This document shows, piece after piece, positions 26,760-35,990 of a DNA stretch of 64,000 nucleotides. Origin of the DNA: JAJFUG01 sp964473155 (GTDB lineage Bacteria > Gemmatimonadota > Glassbacteria > GWA2-58-10); the NCBI GenBank assembly GCA_964473155.1, contig CAYYNT010000004.1, forward strand, positions 61,571-125,570, given 5' to 3'. Both the position numbers and the translations under genes were made by a program. A model generated the notes under the pieces. The model had not been told where the DNA came from. It saw only the letters and a program-made list of their open reading frames with translations, and did not search any database. How positions within the stretch are numbered: the first letter of the stretch is position 1; the number at the start of each line of letters is the position of its first letter.

Positions 26760-26761
26760 TT

Positions 26762-27865
26762 TTATTTCTCCTTCAAATATTCTGCGGGTGATACTGCGGC
26801 GTGACGGCGCGAGGACTCGTAGGCCGCCTCGACCAGGGCCAGGGTGGCCAGGTTGTCGCGCCCGGATATCGGCGGCTCCGTTCCGTTTTCGAGGGCGATC
26901 AGAAGGTCGGCCATCGGTCCGGCGAAAGAGTCCGGGAACCAGACCTCGTCCCAGCGCGGGCTGCGCCACGCGCCTCCGTCCTCAACCGTGGTCCAGTCCA
27001 GTGTGCTGGGCGTGCGGGCCGGATAGCGCGGCCAGCCGATCGTGCCGCGCGCCATGCCCCGCGTGCCCTCCACCCGCCAGCGGATATAGATATCCCCGGC
27101 CGCTCCCTCGCGTGATGGCCCGGTCCAGACATCATCCCAGGCCGCGGCGCGCAATCCGCTGCCATCATATTCCAGCACGTAGAGCACTATCCCGTCGCTG
27201 TGAGCGAACTTCGTGCGCGGGTCCGGGCGCGCGCTGGCGAACACCCTGTCCGGGTCGCCAAACCAGTAGCGGAACGTGTCCAGGTGATGGATCGACATGA
27301 TCCTCAGGGTGCACCAGCCCTGACGCTCCTGCCAGGGCATCCAGTGCGGTATGGCCCGCATCTCGATCGTAGCCAGCACCGGCTCTCCCAGTTTTCCCCG
27401 GCTCAGAAGGTCCTGACAGGCCCGCACTGACTGATCGAAACGCATGTTCTGATTGACCGCCAGCGTGATTCCTTCCTCGCGGCAGAGGTCCACTATCCGC
27501 CGGGCCTCAGCCATGTTCGCTCCCAGAGGCTTCTGAGCCAGTATCCCCCGGATATGCCCGGCGTGAAGCACCGCGCGCTCGACAACGGAAAGGGTGACAT
27601 CCGGCGGCACGGCGATGTCCAGAACCTGTATTTCCTCGTCCTGCAGAAGGCCATCCAGCGAATCATACGTCCTGGGGATCGCGTGACGGGCGGCGGCCTT
27701 TTCCCTTGCCGCGCGGTCCGGATCGAAAATCGCCACCGGATTGAAACCGGCGTTGCGGTACGAGACCAGATGGCAGTCGGTCATGATGAAACCCGCGCCC
27801 ACGCAACCGATAGGGGCGCCGCGTTCGACGGGCATGTCGGGACGGTACCTGAGGTCGTGACTCAC
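26762..27865 (-). CDS. Gfo/Idh/MocA family oxidoreductase
   Basis: A 367-aa NAD(P)-dependent dehydrogenase. The GTG at 27865 has GGAGG 4 nt upstream. The Rossmann entry is IGCVGAGFIMTDCHLVSYRNAGF near residue 19; then EIQVLDIAVPPDVTL and AQKPLGANMAEARRIVDLC follow, the QKP replacing the common EKP at the active site. The C-terminal half has MSIHHLDTFRYWFGDP near 190, usual for the family's alpha/beta domain. It is coupled to the TIM-barrel isomerase downstream. Together they look like an intracellular step for an unusual sugar released by the secreted enzymes of this locus. Confidence 0.88.
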   Translation of the reverse strand: MSHDLRYRPDMPVERGAPIGCVGAGFIMTDCHLVSYRNAGFNPVAIFDPDRAAREKAAARHAIPRTYDSLDGLLQDEEIQVLDIAVPPDVTLSVVERAVLHAGHIRGILAQKPLGANMAEARRIVDLCREEGITLAVNQNMRFDQSVRACQDLLSRGKLGEPVLATIEMRAIPHWMPWQERQGWCTLRIMSIHHLDTFRYWFGDPDRVFASARPDPRTKFAHSDGIVLYVLEYDGSGLRAAAWDDVWTGPSREGAAGDIYIRWRVEGTRGMARGTIGWPRYPARTPSTLDWTTVEDGGAWRSPRWDEVWFPDSFAGPMADLLIALENGTEPPISGRDNLATLALVEAAYESSRRHAAVSPAEYLKEK

Positions 27866-27902
27866 CGTTCCTCCGGGATCAGTTGTTATGTCTATTCAGT
27901 TA

Positions 27903-29201
27903 TTATTCGTCAGCCGCCATGAATTCCAGCACCTTGCGCGCCTCTAACATGTGCCCGTGAGGATTCATATGGATCATGTCACGCGCGAAAATTTCCTCCG
28001 GGGCCGATCCGGCTATCAACTGGCCCTCGCCGATCCAGCCCGCGCCCAGCCTGGCGGGAAGAAGACGGAGGCTGTCGCAGATGGCGTCGAATGTCTCGAG
28101 GTCCGCGCCCTGATGTTCCGGGCTGCGCGGCGGCTCCATGAACACCACCCGGCAGCCGATTGCATTAAGTCTTTTATTCATCTCGGTGAAATTGAGCATG
28201 AACTGATTCGGGCTGACTTTCGGCTCCGGATTGCCCCAGTGGCGGCTGTCGTTGCCGCCCAAGCTGATGAATACAATCTGTGGATTTTTGGCGATGATAT
28301 CCGTATCCATCCGCGCCAGGGCCTCGCCGGAGTCATCCCCGCCCTTGCCCGCGTTTATCACCTCGGCCTCCGGTTTCACCACTTTAAGCACGGCACGCAC
28401 TATTTCCGGGAACGGCGCGACTGTGGACCAGTGAATCCGGTCCATGTGCGAGTCCCCCAGGAAACCGATCCTGATCCAGGGTATATTCTCCAGCTTCGGG
28501 CGGAGCGGCTCGAACCAGGGATCGGCTATCAGTCGCGCCGCCAGGCTGTCGGCGGTCTCCTGCCCGCTGAATTTCCGGCCCCAGCTATCCAGCTTGACCA
28601 GGGGCATGACGAAATCCTCCGGTGTTTTGGCATAGGGAACCTCGCCCACCGCCGCGGCGGCCTGCGCAGCCAGGGCCTCGATCCCCTGGATTCCGCCAGC
28701 GTCCAGGCCCAGGTCGCGGAAAGTCATCGGGCAGCCCAGGGCCACGACAAACGGCATCAGGTCCTGCAGCACCGTCCCGTCCCGGTCTATCTCCATGCAC
28801 ATCTGGAACGCGGCCAGATAACCGTCCAGCAGCTGCGGGTTCTTTTTCACCCCTGTACCGATCAACCTGGCCAGCACGGCGGCCGGATCATCCTGGCGCG
28901 TTTCGACTTTAATCCTCGCCATCGCGGCGGCAAAAGACTCCAGGGCCGCGGCGCTTTCACCGCCGCCTGTCGCCGCGTACTGGCTCACATTTTCGGGACT
29001 CGATTTTATCGCCGCGAGGAACAGGCTCTCAGCCTGGGCCTCTTCAACGGACAGGGCCGCTTTTTCCGCCATGGCCTTCTGTTCCATCCGTACAGCAGCC
29101 AGCGCTGCCGAGGCCAGCTCCTGCGCGCGGTCTTTCTTCGCGCCGCCGCAGGATGCGCACAATACGGCGCTCAGAGTCAACATAACGAAAGGTCTAAGCA
29201 T
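27903..29201 (-). CDS. SGNH/GDSL hydrolase lipoprotein, copy 1
   Basis: A 432-aa lipoprotein (lipobox around ASC, Cys18). The ATG at 29201 was chosen because a longer reading from an upstream TTG would run through the AGGAGA ribosome-binding site. A helical, Ala-rich N-terminal domain (residues 20-240) is followed by an SGNH hydrolase domain: IRIGFLGDSHMDRIHWS (Ser of block I), NAGKGGDDSGEAL (Gly block), VFISLGGNDSRHW (Asn block) and DMIHMNPHGH (Asp-x-x-His). It is a tandem paralogue of 29250-30563. The fold suits carbohydrate esterase (deacetylase) activity or O-acyl transfer; the helical domain is not recognised. Confidence 0.78.
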   Translation of the reverse strand: MLRPFVMLTLSAVLCASCGGAKKDRAQELASAALAAVRMEQKAMAEKAALSVEEAQAESLFLAAIKSSPENVSQYAATGGGESAAALESFAAAMARIKVETRQDDPAAVLARLIGTGVKKNPQLLDGYLAAFQMCMEIDRDGTVLQDLMPFVVALGCPMTFRDLGLDAGGIQGIEALAAQAAAAVGEVPYAKTPEDFVMPLVKLDSWGRKFSGQETADSLAARLIADPWFEPLRPKLENIPWIRIGFLGDSHMDRIHWSTVAPFPEIVRAVLKVVKPEAEVINAGKGGDDSGEALARMDTDIIAKNPQIVFISLGGNDSRHWGNPEPKVSPNQFMLNFTEMNKRLNAIGCRVVFMEPPRSPEHQGADLETFDAICDSLRLLPARLGAGWIGEGQLIAGSAPEEIFARDMIHMNPHGHMLEARKVLEFMAADE

Positions 29202-29249
29202 TCTCAGAGGTCTCCTTTTCAACGCTTATCCGTCGCAAAAGTAAAGCGT

Positions 29250-30563
29250 TCAGTTACCCGAGGCCAGATATTCGAGCACCTGGCGGGCCAGAAGAAGATG
29301 AGCCTCGGGACTGTAATGTATCATATCCGGGGCGAACATGCGCCGCGGCTCATGCTGTGAGAAAATCCCGGCCAAGTCCAGCCATTCCGCGCCCAGACTG
29401 TCGCGCGCTGCGGCCAGACCGGCGTTCATCTGCACGAGGGTGGCTTGCTCCGCCTCGTTGGCGCTTGGAATGAGCGGGTAGCTCATCAGCACGACCCGGC
29501 AGCCGACAGCCTTGAGACGGGTGGCGATCTCGGAGACATTCCGCCGGAACTGCTCCGGGCTGACCGTGGAATGGTCACGGCCCCAGAACATGCAGTCGTT
29601 GCCGCCGAACAGAACGAAACAGATATTAGGGGACTTGTCCAGCACATCCGCCTGGATACGGGCCAGTCCCTCGCGGGAGTCATTCCCGCCGATCCCGGCG
29701 TTGACCACCCTTATCGCCGGGTTGACCGAATCGAAAACCGCCTGGATCACGTTGGGGTAGTGAGCGGGGGAGGACCAGTGACGGTTGTCGGTCTGGGAGT
29801 CGCCGAAAAACGCGATTGTCGCCGGGGGCAGCGCGGCCAGCGACGGGCGCAGGCTGTCGAACCCCGGCCCGGCCATAACCATCGCGGCCAGGTCTCCGGC
29901 GTTTTTCTGACCGCTGAAACGTGAGCCGACATCATCCAGCCGGCGCATGGCGATGAAAAAGTCGAACGCGGTCACGCCAAACGTGGCCTTTGGCCCGCGA
30001 GCGGCCATAGCCTCCGCCAGCGCCATCAGCCGAAGAGTGTCGCTCCCGGCAAGCCCGAGGTCGCGATAGGTGACCGGGATGCCCGCCGCCTGCAGCAGGT
30101 CTATGGGACGCAGACGGGTGGAAATCTCCCGCGCCTCGTCCATGTTCTGCATCAGCACGGCGGCATAGCCCTCGAGCAGCGGCCGGGCCGCGTCAGTCAC
30201 TTCCGGGGCGTCGCGCAGCACCTCGATCACCACGGCGGCCGGATCGGCAGCCAACTGCTCCGGTCCCTTGCCGCCGGTCAGGGCGAGCAGGGAATCGATC
30301 TGCGCCAGGCATTCTCCCGACCCGCTGTCGACCCAGGCACGCAGGCAGCCTCCGCCAGTCCGCTCCAGCCGTGTCAGAAGGCTGTCCGCCAGAAGGGCGC
30401 CGCCCTCCAAAGCTGCGCCCTCCATGGCGGCCTTCATCTCATGGCGCGTCACTGTCAGGACCGCCCGGCCCAGTTCCCGCGCCCGGTCCCGCTTATCTGC
30501 TTTCGCCCCGCCGCAGGCGCAGACCAGGACAAGCACGCTCAGCAAATACCCTCTGATACTCAT
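29250..30563 (-). CDS. SGNH/GDSL hydrolase lipoprotein, copy 2
   Basis: A 437-aa lipoprotein (lipobox VCAC, Cys17) that is clearly paralogous to 27903-29201: same N-terminal helical domain (DKRDRARELGRAVLTVTRHEMKA versus DRAQELASAALAAVRMEQKA), same order of SGNH blocks (FFGDSQTDNRHWS, NAGIGGNDSREGL, FVLFGGNDCMFW, DMIHYSPEAH). The two genes are 48 bp apart. The pair must stem from a local duplication that has since diverged strongly. Likely an outer-surface or periplasmic esterase working on acylated glycans. It lies 48 bp after the GH123-like gene in the same series. Confidence 0.78.
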   Translation of the reverse strand: MSIRGYLLSVLVLVCACGGAKADKRDRARELGRAVLTVTRHEMKAAMEGAALEGGALLADSLLTRLERTGGGCLRAWVDSGSGECLAQIDSLLALTGGKGPEQLAADPAAVVIEVLRDAPEVTDAARPLLEGYAAVLMQNMDEAREISTRLRPIDLLQAAGIPVTYRDLGLAGSDTLRLMALAEAMAARGPKATFGVTAFDFFIAMRRLDDVGSRFSGQKNAGDLAAMVMAGPGFDSLRPSLAALPPATIAFFGDSQTDNRHWSSPAHYPNVIQAVFDSVNPAIRVVNAGIGGNDSREGLARIQADVLDKSPNICFVLFGGNDCMFWGRDHSTVSPEQFRRNVSEIATRLKAVGCRVVLMSYPLIPSANEAEQATLVQMNAGLAAARDSLGAEWLDLAGIFSQHEPRRMFAPDMIHYSPEAHLLLARQVLEYLASGN

Positions 30564-30611
30564 CGAATCAGTCCTCTCAGGCGCAAGTTGAAAAGTGCGA
30601 GACGCCAGACC

Positions 30612-32468
30612 TTATTTTTCAATCAATATATCTAACAACGCGGCCCTCGCCCGGTCGTAATCTTCTCCACGCTCGGACCAGGGGACCGCCTCTTCCATTT
30701 TAACTTCATTCAGTCCACGCGGTACAGCTTTGCGGATTATTTCCAGCACTTTTTGCCGCCCGGCCTTCCGCTCGGCCAGCCACATGATTTCGTAATCCTG
30801 CTGGCCGCGGCGGATGTTTTTCAGCTTGATCGAACCGAGCAGGCGGCTGACTCCGCGGTCCTCCTCCGGATACCAGGGCATGCGTCCGGGGTAGAACAGC
30901 ACTCCCGCGCCGTTGCCGAACTCCTCGCCCCAGTTGATGAACGTGATCGGGTCGTTGAACACGCGCTGGTGAAGGCGGCTTTTCGGCCCCTGGTGATTAT
31001 GCTGCCAGTGCGTTCCCTCCCAGAGGAACCAGGTGCTCACCCCGTAAATATACTTCACCCAGGCGTTGACCCGGAAATCGACCGCCTCGGCCTCCAGTAT
31101 CTCGGCCCCGTAGCGCGGACGCGCCCCGTTGTAGAACCAGTGGTCCCCTCCGCGCGCTTTCAGTTTCGGCAGCATCTCCAGGTCCACGCCGTGATAGCCG
31201 GCCCAGTAATCGATGTCGCGGTCCAGCTCCGGTGTGTACTCACGCGTGGTGAACACCGGCAGGCGTTTGCCCGGTCCAGGATTGCCGTGTATCCACTCCG
31301 AGCGTTCTTTCATCCAGGGGAACTGCACCGGCCCCGGCTCATCGATCACGTACCAGAAAAACTGCACTCCGGGGGCGTTTTTTTCAAACCAGTTCACCCA
31401 CCTGTCGCTCTCGGCGCGGGCCTTTTCACGTGTAGCAAAAGCGCTGCCGGTCAAGCCGCCGTACATCCCGACCGGGAACAGCTTCTCGCCCGCGCCCTGT
31501 CCCGGCCCCTCGTAGCCAGTGGCGCTGGTGTAGCCGCTGCCGTCAAGCCAGGGCCTGTAGCGGGCCATCATCGCCTCGTCGAACGGGCGGCTGTTGGCCT
31601 CGAAACCGCCGGTGCAGTCGATACGGTGACGGTGGGACTCAAATTTCAGCATCCGCTCGGCCTGCCTGTCATCCAGGCCAAGGTACTCCGCCACGGTCTT
31701 TGCGCTCGCGAACAGCCAGGTGTTGCTGTGGTTTTCATCCGGCAGCGCCAGCGGCAGAAGAGTCAGGCGCAGCGGGCAGGACCAGACCTCTTTCCCGCCT
31801 GACAGCACGCGCACTCTGCCCTCGTAAACTCCGGCAGGGCAGGAGCGGTCCCGCGGCAGGTGGAGATCCACCCAGAAACCCTGGTTCTGGAGCGACGGGC
31901 GCGGGATTATTTCCAGGGTCTCCTGGCTGCGGATAACCTCCCCGCGCGTGGGCGGGATGTCCAGCGGGAAACCGCCGCGTCCGGGAGTGGCGTCCGGCGG
32001 AACGAGCGGGTCGGGTATCCAGCCGGTCATGCGTTTCGGGGCTGAGGCGGTGCAACTGTCCGTGCCGTAGAACCAGAGCGGCTTTGTCGGCCGGCGCACC
32101 TGGATATAGTGCTGGCTTAAAATTTCGATATAGCCCTGCGGACCGTAAGGAATCGCCGCAGCTCCGCCGATTGCCCGCCCCGAGGAGCGCTCCACCGGCG
32201 GATCGACCGCCACCTCCACCGCCGGGGCGCCCAGGCTGTCCGCCTCCACTATCACCTGAAAAGCCAGGACCTCGTTGTAGAGTCCGCGAAGCTCTATCGC
32301 CAGTCCGTCCCAGGTCAGGTTGCCCTGACGGCCCGGATGACCGCTCTCATAGCGGTAGACCTTCTCGCCGTCTCCCACGGCCCAGACTCCGGTTACGGCC
32401 GCGCGGCCCGACACGGCGGCAGAAAGAAGACCAAGCATTATATAAAAAATTATATATCGCTTATTCAT
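30612..32468 (-). CDS. Exported GH123-like protein with DUF4091 domain, copy 1
   Basis: A 618-aa secreted protein; the ATG at 32468 gives MNKRYIIFYIMLGLLSAAVS, a signal peptide. An N-terminal beta-sandwich half (25-235) leads into a TIM-barrel-like region with PDENHSNTWLF near 243 and FFWYVIDEPGPVQF, whose Asp376-Glu377 pair matches the catalytic dyad of GH123 beta-N-acetylgalactosaminidases. The C-terminal DUF4091-type block has FLWEGTHWQHN, GVLFYPGRMPWYPEEDRG and IRRGQQDYEIMWLAERKAG. This suggests substrate-assisted cleavage of an N-acetyl sugar, but activity is inference. Only 11 bp separate it from the upstream paralogue 32480-34321. Confidence 0.8.
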   Translation of the reverse strand: MNKRYIIFYIMLGLLSAAVSGRAAVTGVWAVGDGEKVYRYESGHPGRQGNLTWDGLAIELRGLYNEVLAFQVIVEADSLGAPAVEVAVDPPVERSSGRAIGGAAAIPYGPQGYIEILSQHYIQVRRPTKPLWFYGTDSCTASAPKRMTGWIPDPLVPPDATPGRGGFPLDIPPTRGEVIRSQETLEIIPRPSLQNQGFWVDLHLPRDRSCPAGVYEGRVRVLSGGKEVWSCPLRLTLLPLALPDENHSNTWLFASAKTVAEYLGLDDRQAERMLKFESHRHRIDCTGGFEANSRPFDEAMMARYRPWLDGSGYTSATGYEGPGQGAGEKLFPVGMYGGLTGSAFATREKARAESDRWVNWFEKNAPGVQFFWYVIDEPGPVQFPWMKERSEWIHGNPGPGKRLPVFTTREYTPELDRDIDYWAGYHGVDLEMLPKLKARGGDHWFYNGARPRYGAEILEAEAVDFRVNAWVKYIYGVSTWFLWEGTHWQHNHQGPKSRLHQRVFNDPITFINWGEEFGNGAGVLFYPGRMPWYPEEDRGVSRLLGSIKLKNIRRGQQDYEIMWLAERKAGRQKVLEIIRKAVPRGLNEVKMEEAVPWSERGEDYDRARAALLDILIEK

Positions 32469-32479
32469 GGCTCGCAGCC

Positions 32480-34321
32480 TCAATCCAGAAGGTCGATGAG
32501 TTTGAGCCTGGCGGCATCGTAGGCATCTCCGTGTTCAGACCAGCTCACCGGGTCTTTCATGTCCGCTTCAAGGGATTTCGGAACTACCGCCTTCACTATA
32601 TCAAGCACCTTGTCCCGGCCAACCTTCTGCGCCGCCAGCCACATCAACTCGTAATCCTGCTGGCCGCGGCGCATGTTTTTCAGGCGGATGGAGCCCAGGA
32701 TGCGGTTCACGCCCAGGTCCTCCTCCTCGTAGAACGGGTTGCGGCCGGGATAGAAAACTATGCCGTCGCCGTTGGCCCAACTGTCGCCGCCGCTCATGAA
32801 TGTAAGCGGCTCGGTGAAAACCCTCTGATGAAGGTGACCTTTGGGTCCCTGCATGTTGTGGTCCCAGGTGGTGCCCTCCCAGAGGAACCAGGTGTTTACT
32901 CCATGTATGTACTTGACCCAGGCGTTGACCCGGAAATCGACCGCGTCCGCCTCGGTGATCACCGCGCCGTAGCGTGGCCGCGCCCCATTGTAGAACCAGT
33001 GTTCCTTGCCCTGCTTTTTCAGCTCGGGCATCTTCGCCAGGTCCACACCGTTGTGTCCGGCCCAGATGTCGATGGCCTTGTCCAGCTCCGGGGTGTAGCT
33101 GCGCGTGGTGAAAACAGGAAGACGCTTGCCCGGACCAGGGTTCTCGTGCACCCAGGCGGCGCGCTCCGATATCCAGGGGAACTGCACAGGGCCTGGTTCA
33201 TCGATCATATACCAGAAATATGTCACTCCGGGCGCATTCTTCTCGAACCAGCCGACCCATTTGTCGCTCTCCGCGCGGGCCTCTTCGCGGCTGTCGAAAA
33301 CCCGGCCGGTTATCGAGCCGTAGATGCCCACGGTGAACAGTTTCTCGCCCTGACCCTGTCCCGGCCCCCAGTAGCCGTTGGCCGGAGTGAACGCGCTCCC
33401 GTCCAGCCAGGGCTTGTACCCGGCCATGATCTTCTCGTCGAACGGGGAGCGATGGGCATCGGAGCAGCCCACCAGGTCTATGCGGTGACGGTGGCATTCA
33501 AATTTTAGCATACGCTCCACCAGTGAATCCGGCAGACCCGGAAAATATGAGGCCGCCACCTGCGTGCTGCCGTAGAGCCAGATATTTGAATGGTTCTCAT
33601 CCGGAAGGAAATGCGGCCGCAGGCTTATGGTCAACGGGATGAGCGCCACCTCGCGCCCGGCCTCGCGCACCCGGATGCGGCTCTCATACTCGCCGGCAGG
33701 CCAGGACTTGTCGCGCGGCAGATAGAGGTCCACCCAGAACCCCTGGTTCTGGACTTTGGGGGTGGGGATGATCTCCAGCGTCTCCTGGCGGCGGTTTACC
33801 TCGGTCCGCGCGCGGGGTATGTCGACCGGAAAGCCGCCCTGGCCGGCGCGGGCATCCGGCGTGATCAGCGCGTCCGGTATCCAGCCGGTCATCTTTTTCG
33901 GGGCCGAGGCCTCCGAGCCATAGAACCACAGGGGTTTTGTCGGACGGCGCACGCGGATGTAATGCTGGCTGAACACCTCTATTGAACCACCCGGGCCGTA
34001 TTGCAGACCTGCCGAGCCGATTGCCTTCCCGCTCGACAGGTTGACCGGCGGGTCTATGCTGATATCCACAGCCCGCGCGCCGAAACTGTCGGCCTCCACG
34101 ATGACCTGGAACGCCAGCACCTCGTTGTACAGCCCGGTCAGGCTGACCGCCCGCCCGTCCCAGACGCTGTTGGAGGCGCGGGCCGGGTGGTTCTCATCAT
34201 ACCTGAACACTTTCTCTCCGTCGCCAACCGCCCAGACCCCGGTTACCGCAGCCGAGGCCGTCCCGGCGGAAGTTACTGCAAGCAAGCAGCAAAAAATGAA
34301 GATCGATATTAAAGATTTCAT
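32480..34321 (-). CDS. Exported GH123-like protein with DUF4091 domain, copy 2
   Basis: A 613-aa secreted paralogue of the preceding gene with the same layout: signal peptide to about residue 24, beta-sandwich half, PDENHSNIWLYGS near 240, catalytic-type Asp374-Glu375 in YMIDEPGPVQF, and a DUF4091 end with GIVFYPGRNPFYEEEDLG and MRRGQQDYELMWLAAQKVG. The motif VRRPTKPLWFYGS near 124 is shared with copy 1 but replaced in copy 3 (39802-41649). The very tight spacing to copy 1 (11 bp) indicates a tandem duplication within one transcript. Probably periplasmic or secreted. Confidence 0.8.
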   Translation of the reverse strand: MKSLISIFIFCCLLAVTSAGTASAAVTGVWAVGDGEKVFRYDENHPARASNSVWDGRAVSLTGLYNEVLAFQVIVEADSFGARAVDISIDPPVNLSSGKAIGSAGLQYGPGGSIEVFSQHYIRVRRPTKPLWFYGSEASAPKKMTGWIPDALITPDARAGQGGFPVDIPRARTEVNRRQETLEIIPTPKVQNQGFWVDLYLPRDKSWPAGEYESRIRVREAGREVALIPLTISLRPHFLPDENHSNIWLYGSTQVAASYFPGLPDSLVERMLKFECHRHRIDLVGCSDAHRSPFDEKIMAGYKPWLDGSAFTPANGYWGPGQGQGEKLFTVGIYGSITGRVFDSREEARAESDKWVGWFEKNAPGVTYFWYMIDEPGPVQFPWISERAAWVHENPGPGKRLPVFTTRSYTPELDKAIDIWAGHNGVDLAKMPELKKQGKEHWFYNGARPRYGAVITEADAVDFRVNAWVKYIHGVNTWFLWEGTTWDHNMQGPKGHLHQRVFTEPLTFMSGGDSWANGDGIVFYPGRNPFYEEEDLGVNRILGSIRLKNMRRGQQDYELMWLAAQKVGRDKVLDIVKAVVPKSLEADMKDPVSWSEHGDAYDAARLKLIDLLD

Positions 34322-34367
34322 ATCATCCTCCGCTGTTCTGTTATAAACACAGATTCACTATCGACGG

Positions 34368-35930
34368 TCATACTCCCTTGCGCCAGCCTTTGTCCTCGAA
34401 ACGGGCGAGCTGGAACACCAGGCCGCCATCCGGCTCCACCGGCTGGGCGCAGGCCCAGCGAACCGGGCGGCGCACGCCGCGGGTCTCGATCTCGGCGCGC
34501 ACTTTCAGCTTCTGGCCCTCGTATCCCTGGGGCAGGATGAAATTGGCCTGACGGAGCTTGCCCGCCCGGGGGTGCGACGGGTCCAGGCTCCCGCCGATTT
34601 TCAGTTTCCCGTCCATGCTCTCCACGTACACCCGGAGCGCGCCCGGTACGCCCGCGACGCCGTCATTCGCGAAAGCGATCACAACCTCGCTCGTCCCATA
34701 GCGCTTGCGCTGCCAGACCCAGGATGGACGGACCCGGTAACCCATACGCTGCTGCAGCGCGGCGAAACCATCCGGGTATTTCTCATTGTAGGTCTTCAGG
34801 TTGTCCGCCTCGGTCCAGAGAGACCAGTAACCCGCACCCAGGTCCAGCACGTGCTGGCAGGCGACTTCCATGCGGTTCACCCCGGCCTCGTCCACCGAAA
34901 GACGGTTAATGTCGTATGTGCGGTCGTTACCCTGCTCCATCACCACGGCCAGCCAGGGCGGACGGTTGGCCAGGCACTCCACCTGGAGCGGCTCCTCGAT
35001 CAGGTCGATCGAGTCGGAGCGCAGCCAGCAGCCCGCGCGCATCGAGTGATCCAGCACCTCGCGGTTGCCTGTCTTGCTTATATCCGGCTGGGTGTTGACC
35101 GCCAGCGGAAGGTGTTTCCATGTGTCAAACTGGAAATGCGCCATTTCCAGCATGGTCCGCTCGGCGGTCAGGTAGTCCGGGAACGGGTTGGGCTGATCGC
35201 CGGTGTGGCCCTCGCCCCAGAACCCGTACATCATCAGGTCCATGAACTCCATCAGGGGGTGGTTGTCGAACTCGGCGGCCAGAAGCTCGTTCAACTCGCG
35301 GAAAGCTTTCCGGAATGCCGGGTGGTCATAGCGCGGCTCGCGGCAGTCGAAGCCCCAGCGGTCCTTGCCGCCAATGTTGACTATCGGGACATCTTTCTGC
35401 AGGAAATCGGGCAGGGCCAGCTTCTCCGGCTGGATGTTGGGACTGGAAAGCTGGATGCGGAAACCGACACGAAGCCCGTATTGTCTGGCCGCATCCAGGG
35501 TCAGTTTCCAGACCGGTGAAAAATCCAGCCGTCCGGGCCGGGTCTGGATGTCGCGCCAGTCGCAACGGATATAAAGCACGTCCATGAACGGGAGCGTGGC
35601 CAGCTTCTCGACATGCTGCTCCAGAGTCTCCTCGCCCCGGCGGGCCTTCAGCGAGGGACCGCCTTCTTCCCATGTGTATCCGGTCAGGCCGAGTCCGAAA
35701 TTGCGCACCCGTCCCTTTGCCGGAGTGGTGTAGCCGATATAGCGCCAGCCCTCGTCCTGGTCGATCGAGAACGGTCCCTGGTTAAGACGGCCGGTGATCG
35801 CAGGCTCCGGCCCGAAATCGTAGCCGTCCCAGCGGTGATCCGTTACATCGGCTTTAACTTTCGTTCCAGCCAATCCGGCCGCCGCCGCCCCCAGGCCCGC
35901 CGCTTTCAGAAACTCTCTCCGTCCGAGCAT
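34368..35930 (-). CDS. Tat-exported TIM-barrel glycosidase-like protein
   Basis: A 520-aa protein with a twin-arginine leader (LGRREFLKAAGLGAAAAG). The body reads as a TIM barrel: LEQHVEKLATLPFMDVLYIRCDWRDIQTRPG near residue 105, GLRVGFRIQLSS near 152, LMMYGFWGEGHTGDQ near 235 (a Glu at a plausible acid/base place), and YWSLWTEADNLKTYNEK near 370, followed by a C-terminal beta-sandwich of about 110 residues. It resembles GH42/GH5-like or DUF4832-type proteins, but I cannot name a family with certainty. It lies between the esterase and the two GH123-like genes in the same series, so it is probably part of the same degradation pathway. Confidence 0.6.
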   Translation of the reverse strand: MLGRREFLKAAGLGAAAAGLAGTKVKADVTDHRWDGYDFGPEPAITGRLNQGPFSIDQDEGWRYIGYTTPAKGRVRNFGLGLTGYTWEEGGPSLKARRGEETLEQHVEKLATLPFMDVLYIRCDWRDIQTRPGRLDFSPVWKLTLDAARQYGLRVGFRIQLSSPNIQPEKLALPDFLQKDVPIVNIGGKDRWGFDCREPRYDHPAFRKAFRELNELLAAEFDNHPLMEFMDLMMYGFWGEGHTGDQPNPFPDYLTAERTMLEMAHFQFDTWKHLPLAVNTQPDISKTGNREVLDHSMRAGCWLRSDSIDLIEEPLQVECLANRPPWLAVVMEQGNDRTYDINRLSVDEAGVNRMEVACQHVLDLGAGYWSLWTEADNLKTYNEKYPDGFAALQQRMGYRVRPSWVWQRKRYGTSEVVIAFANDGVAGVPGALRVYVESMDGKLKIGGSLDPSHPRAGKLRQANFILPQGYEGQKLKVRAEIETRGVRRPVRWACAQPVEPDGGLVFQLARFEDKGWRKGV

Positions 35931-35990
35931 CTTAAATTCTCCAGCATATGGTTTCAGGCTTTATCCGGCAGAAGCCGGTGACTGTTCCAT

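Noticed and set aside
32480..34321. Plus-strand frames opposite the GH123-like genes and other long antisense frames
   Set aside because: They lack signals and family patterns and are explained as shadows of GC-rich coding sequence on the other strand.
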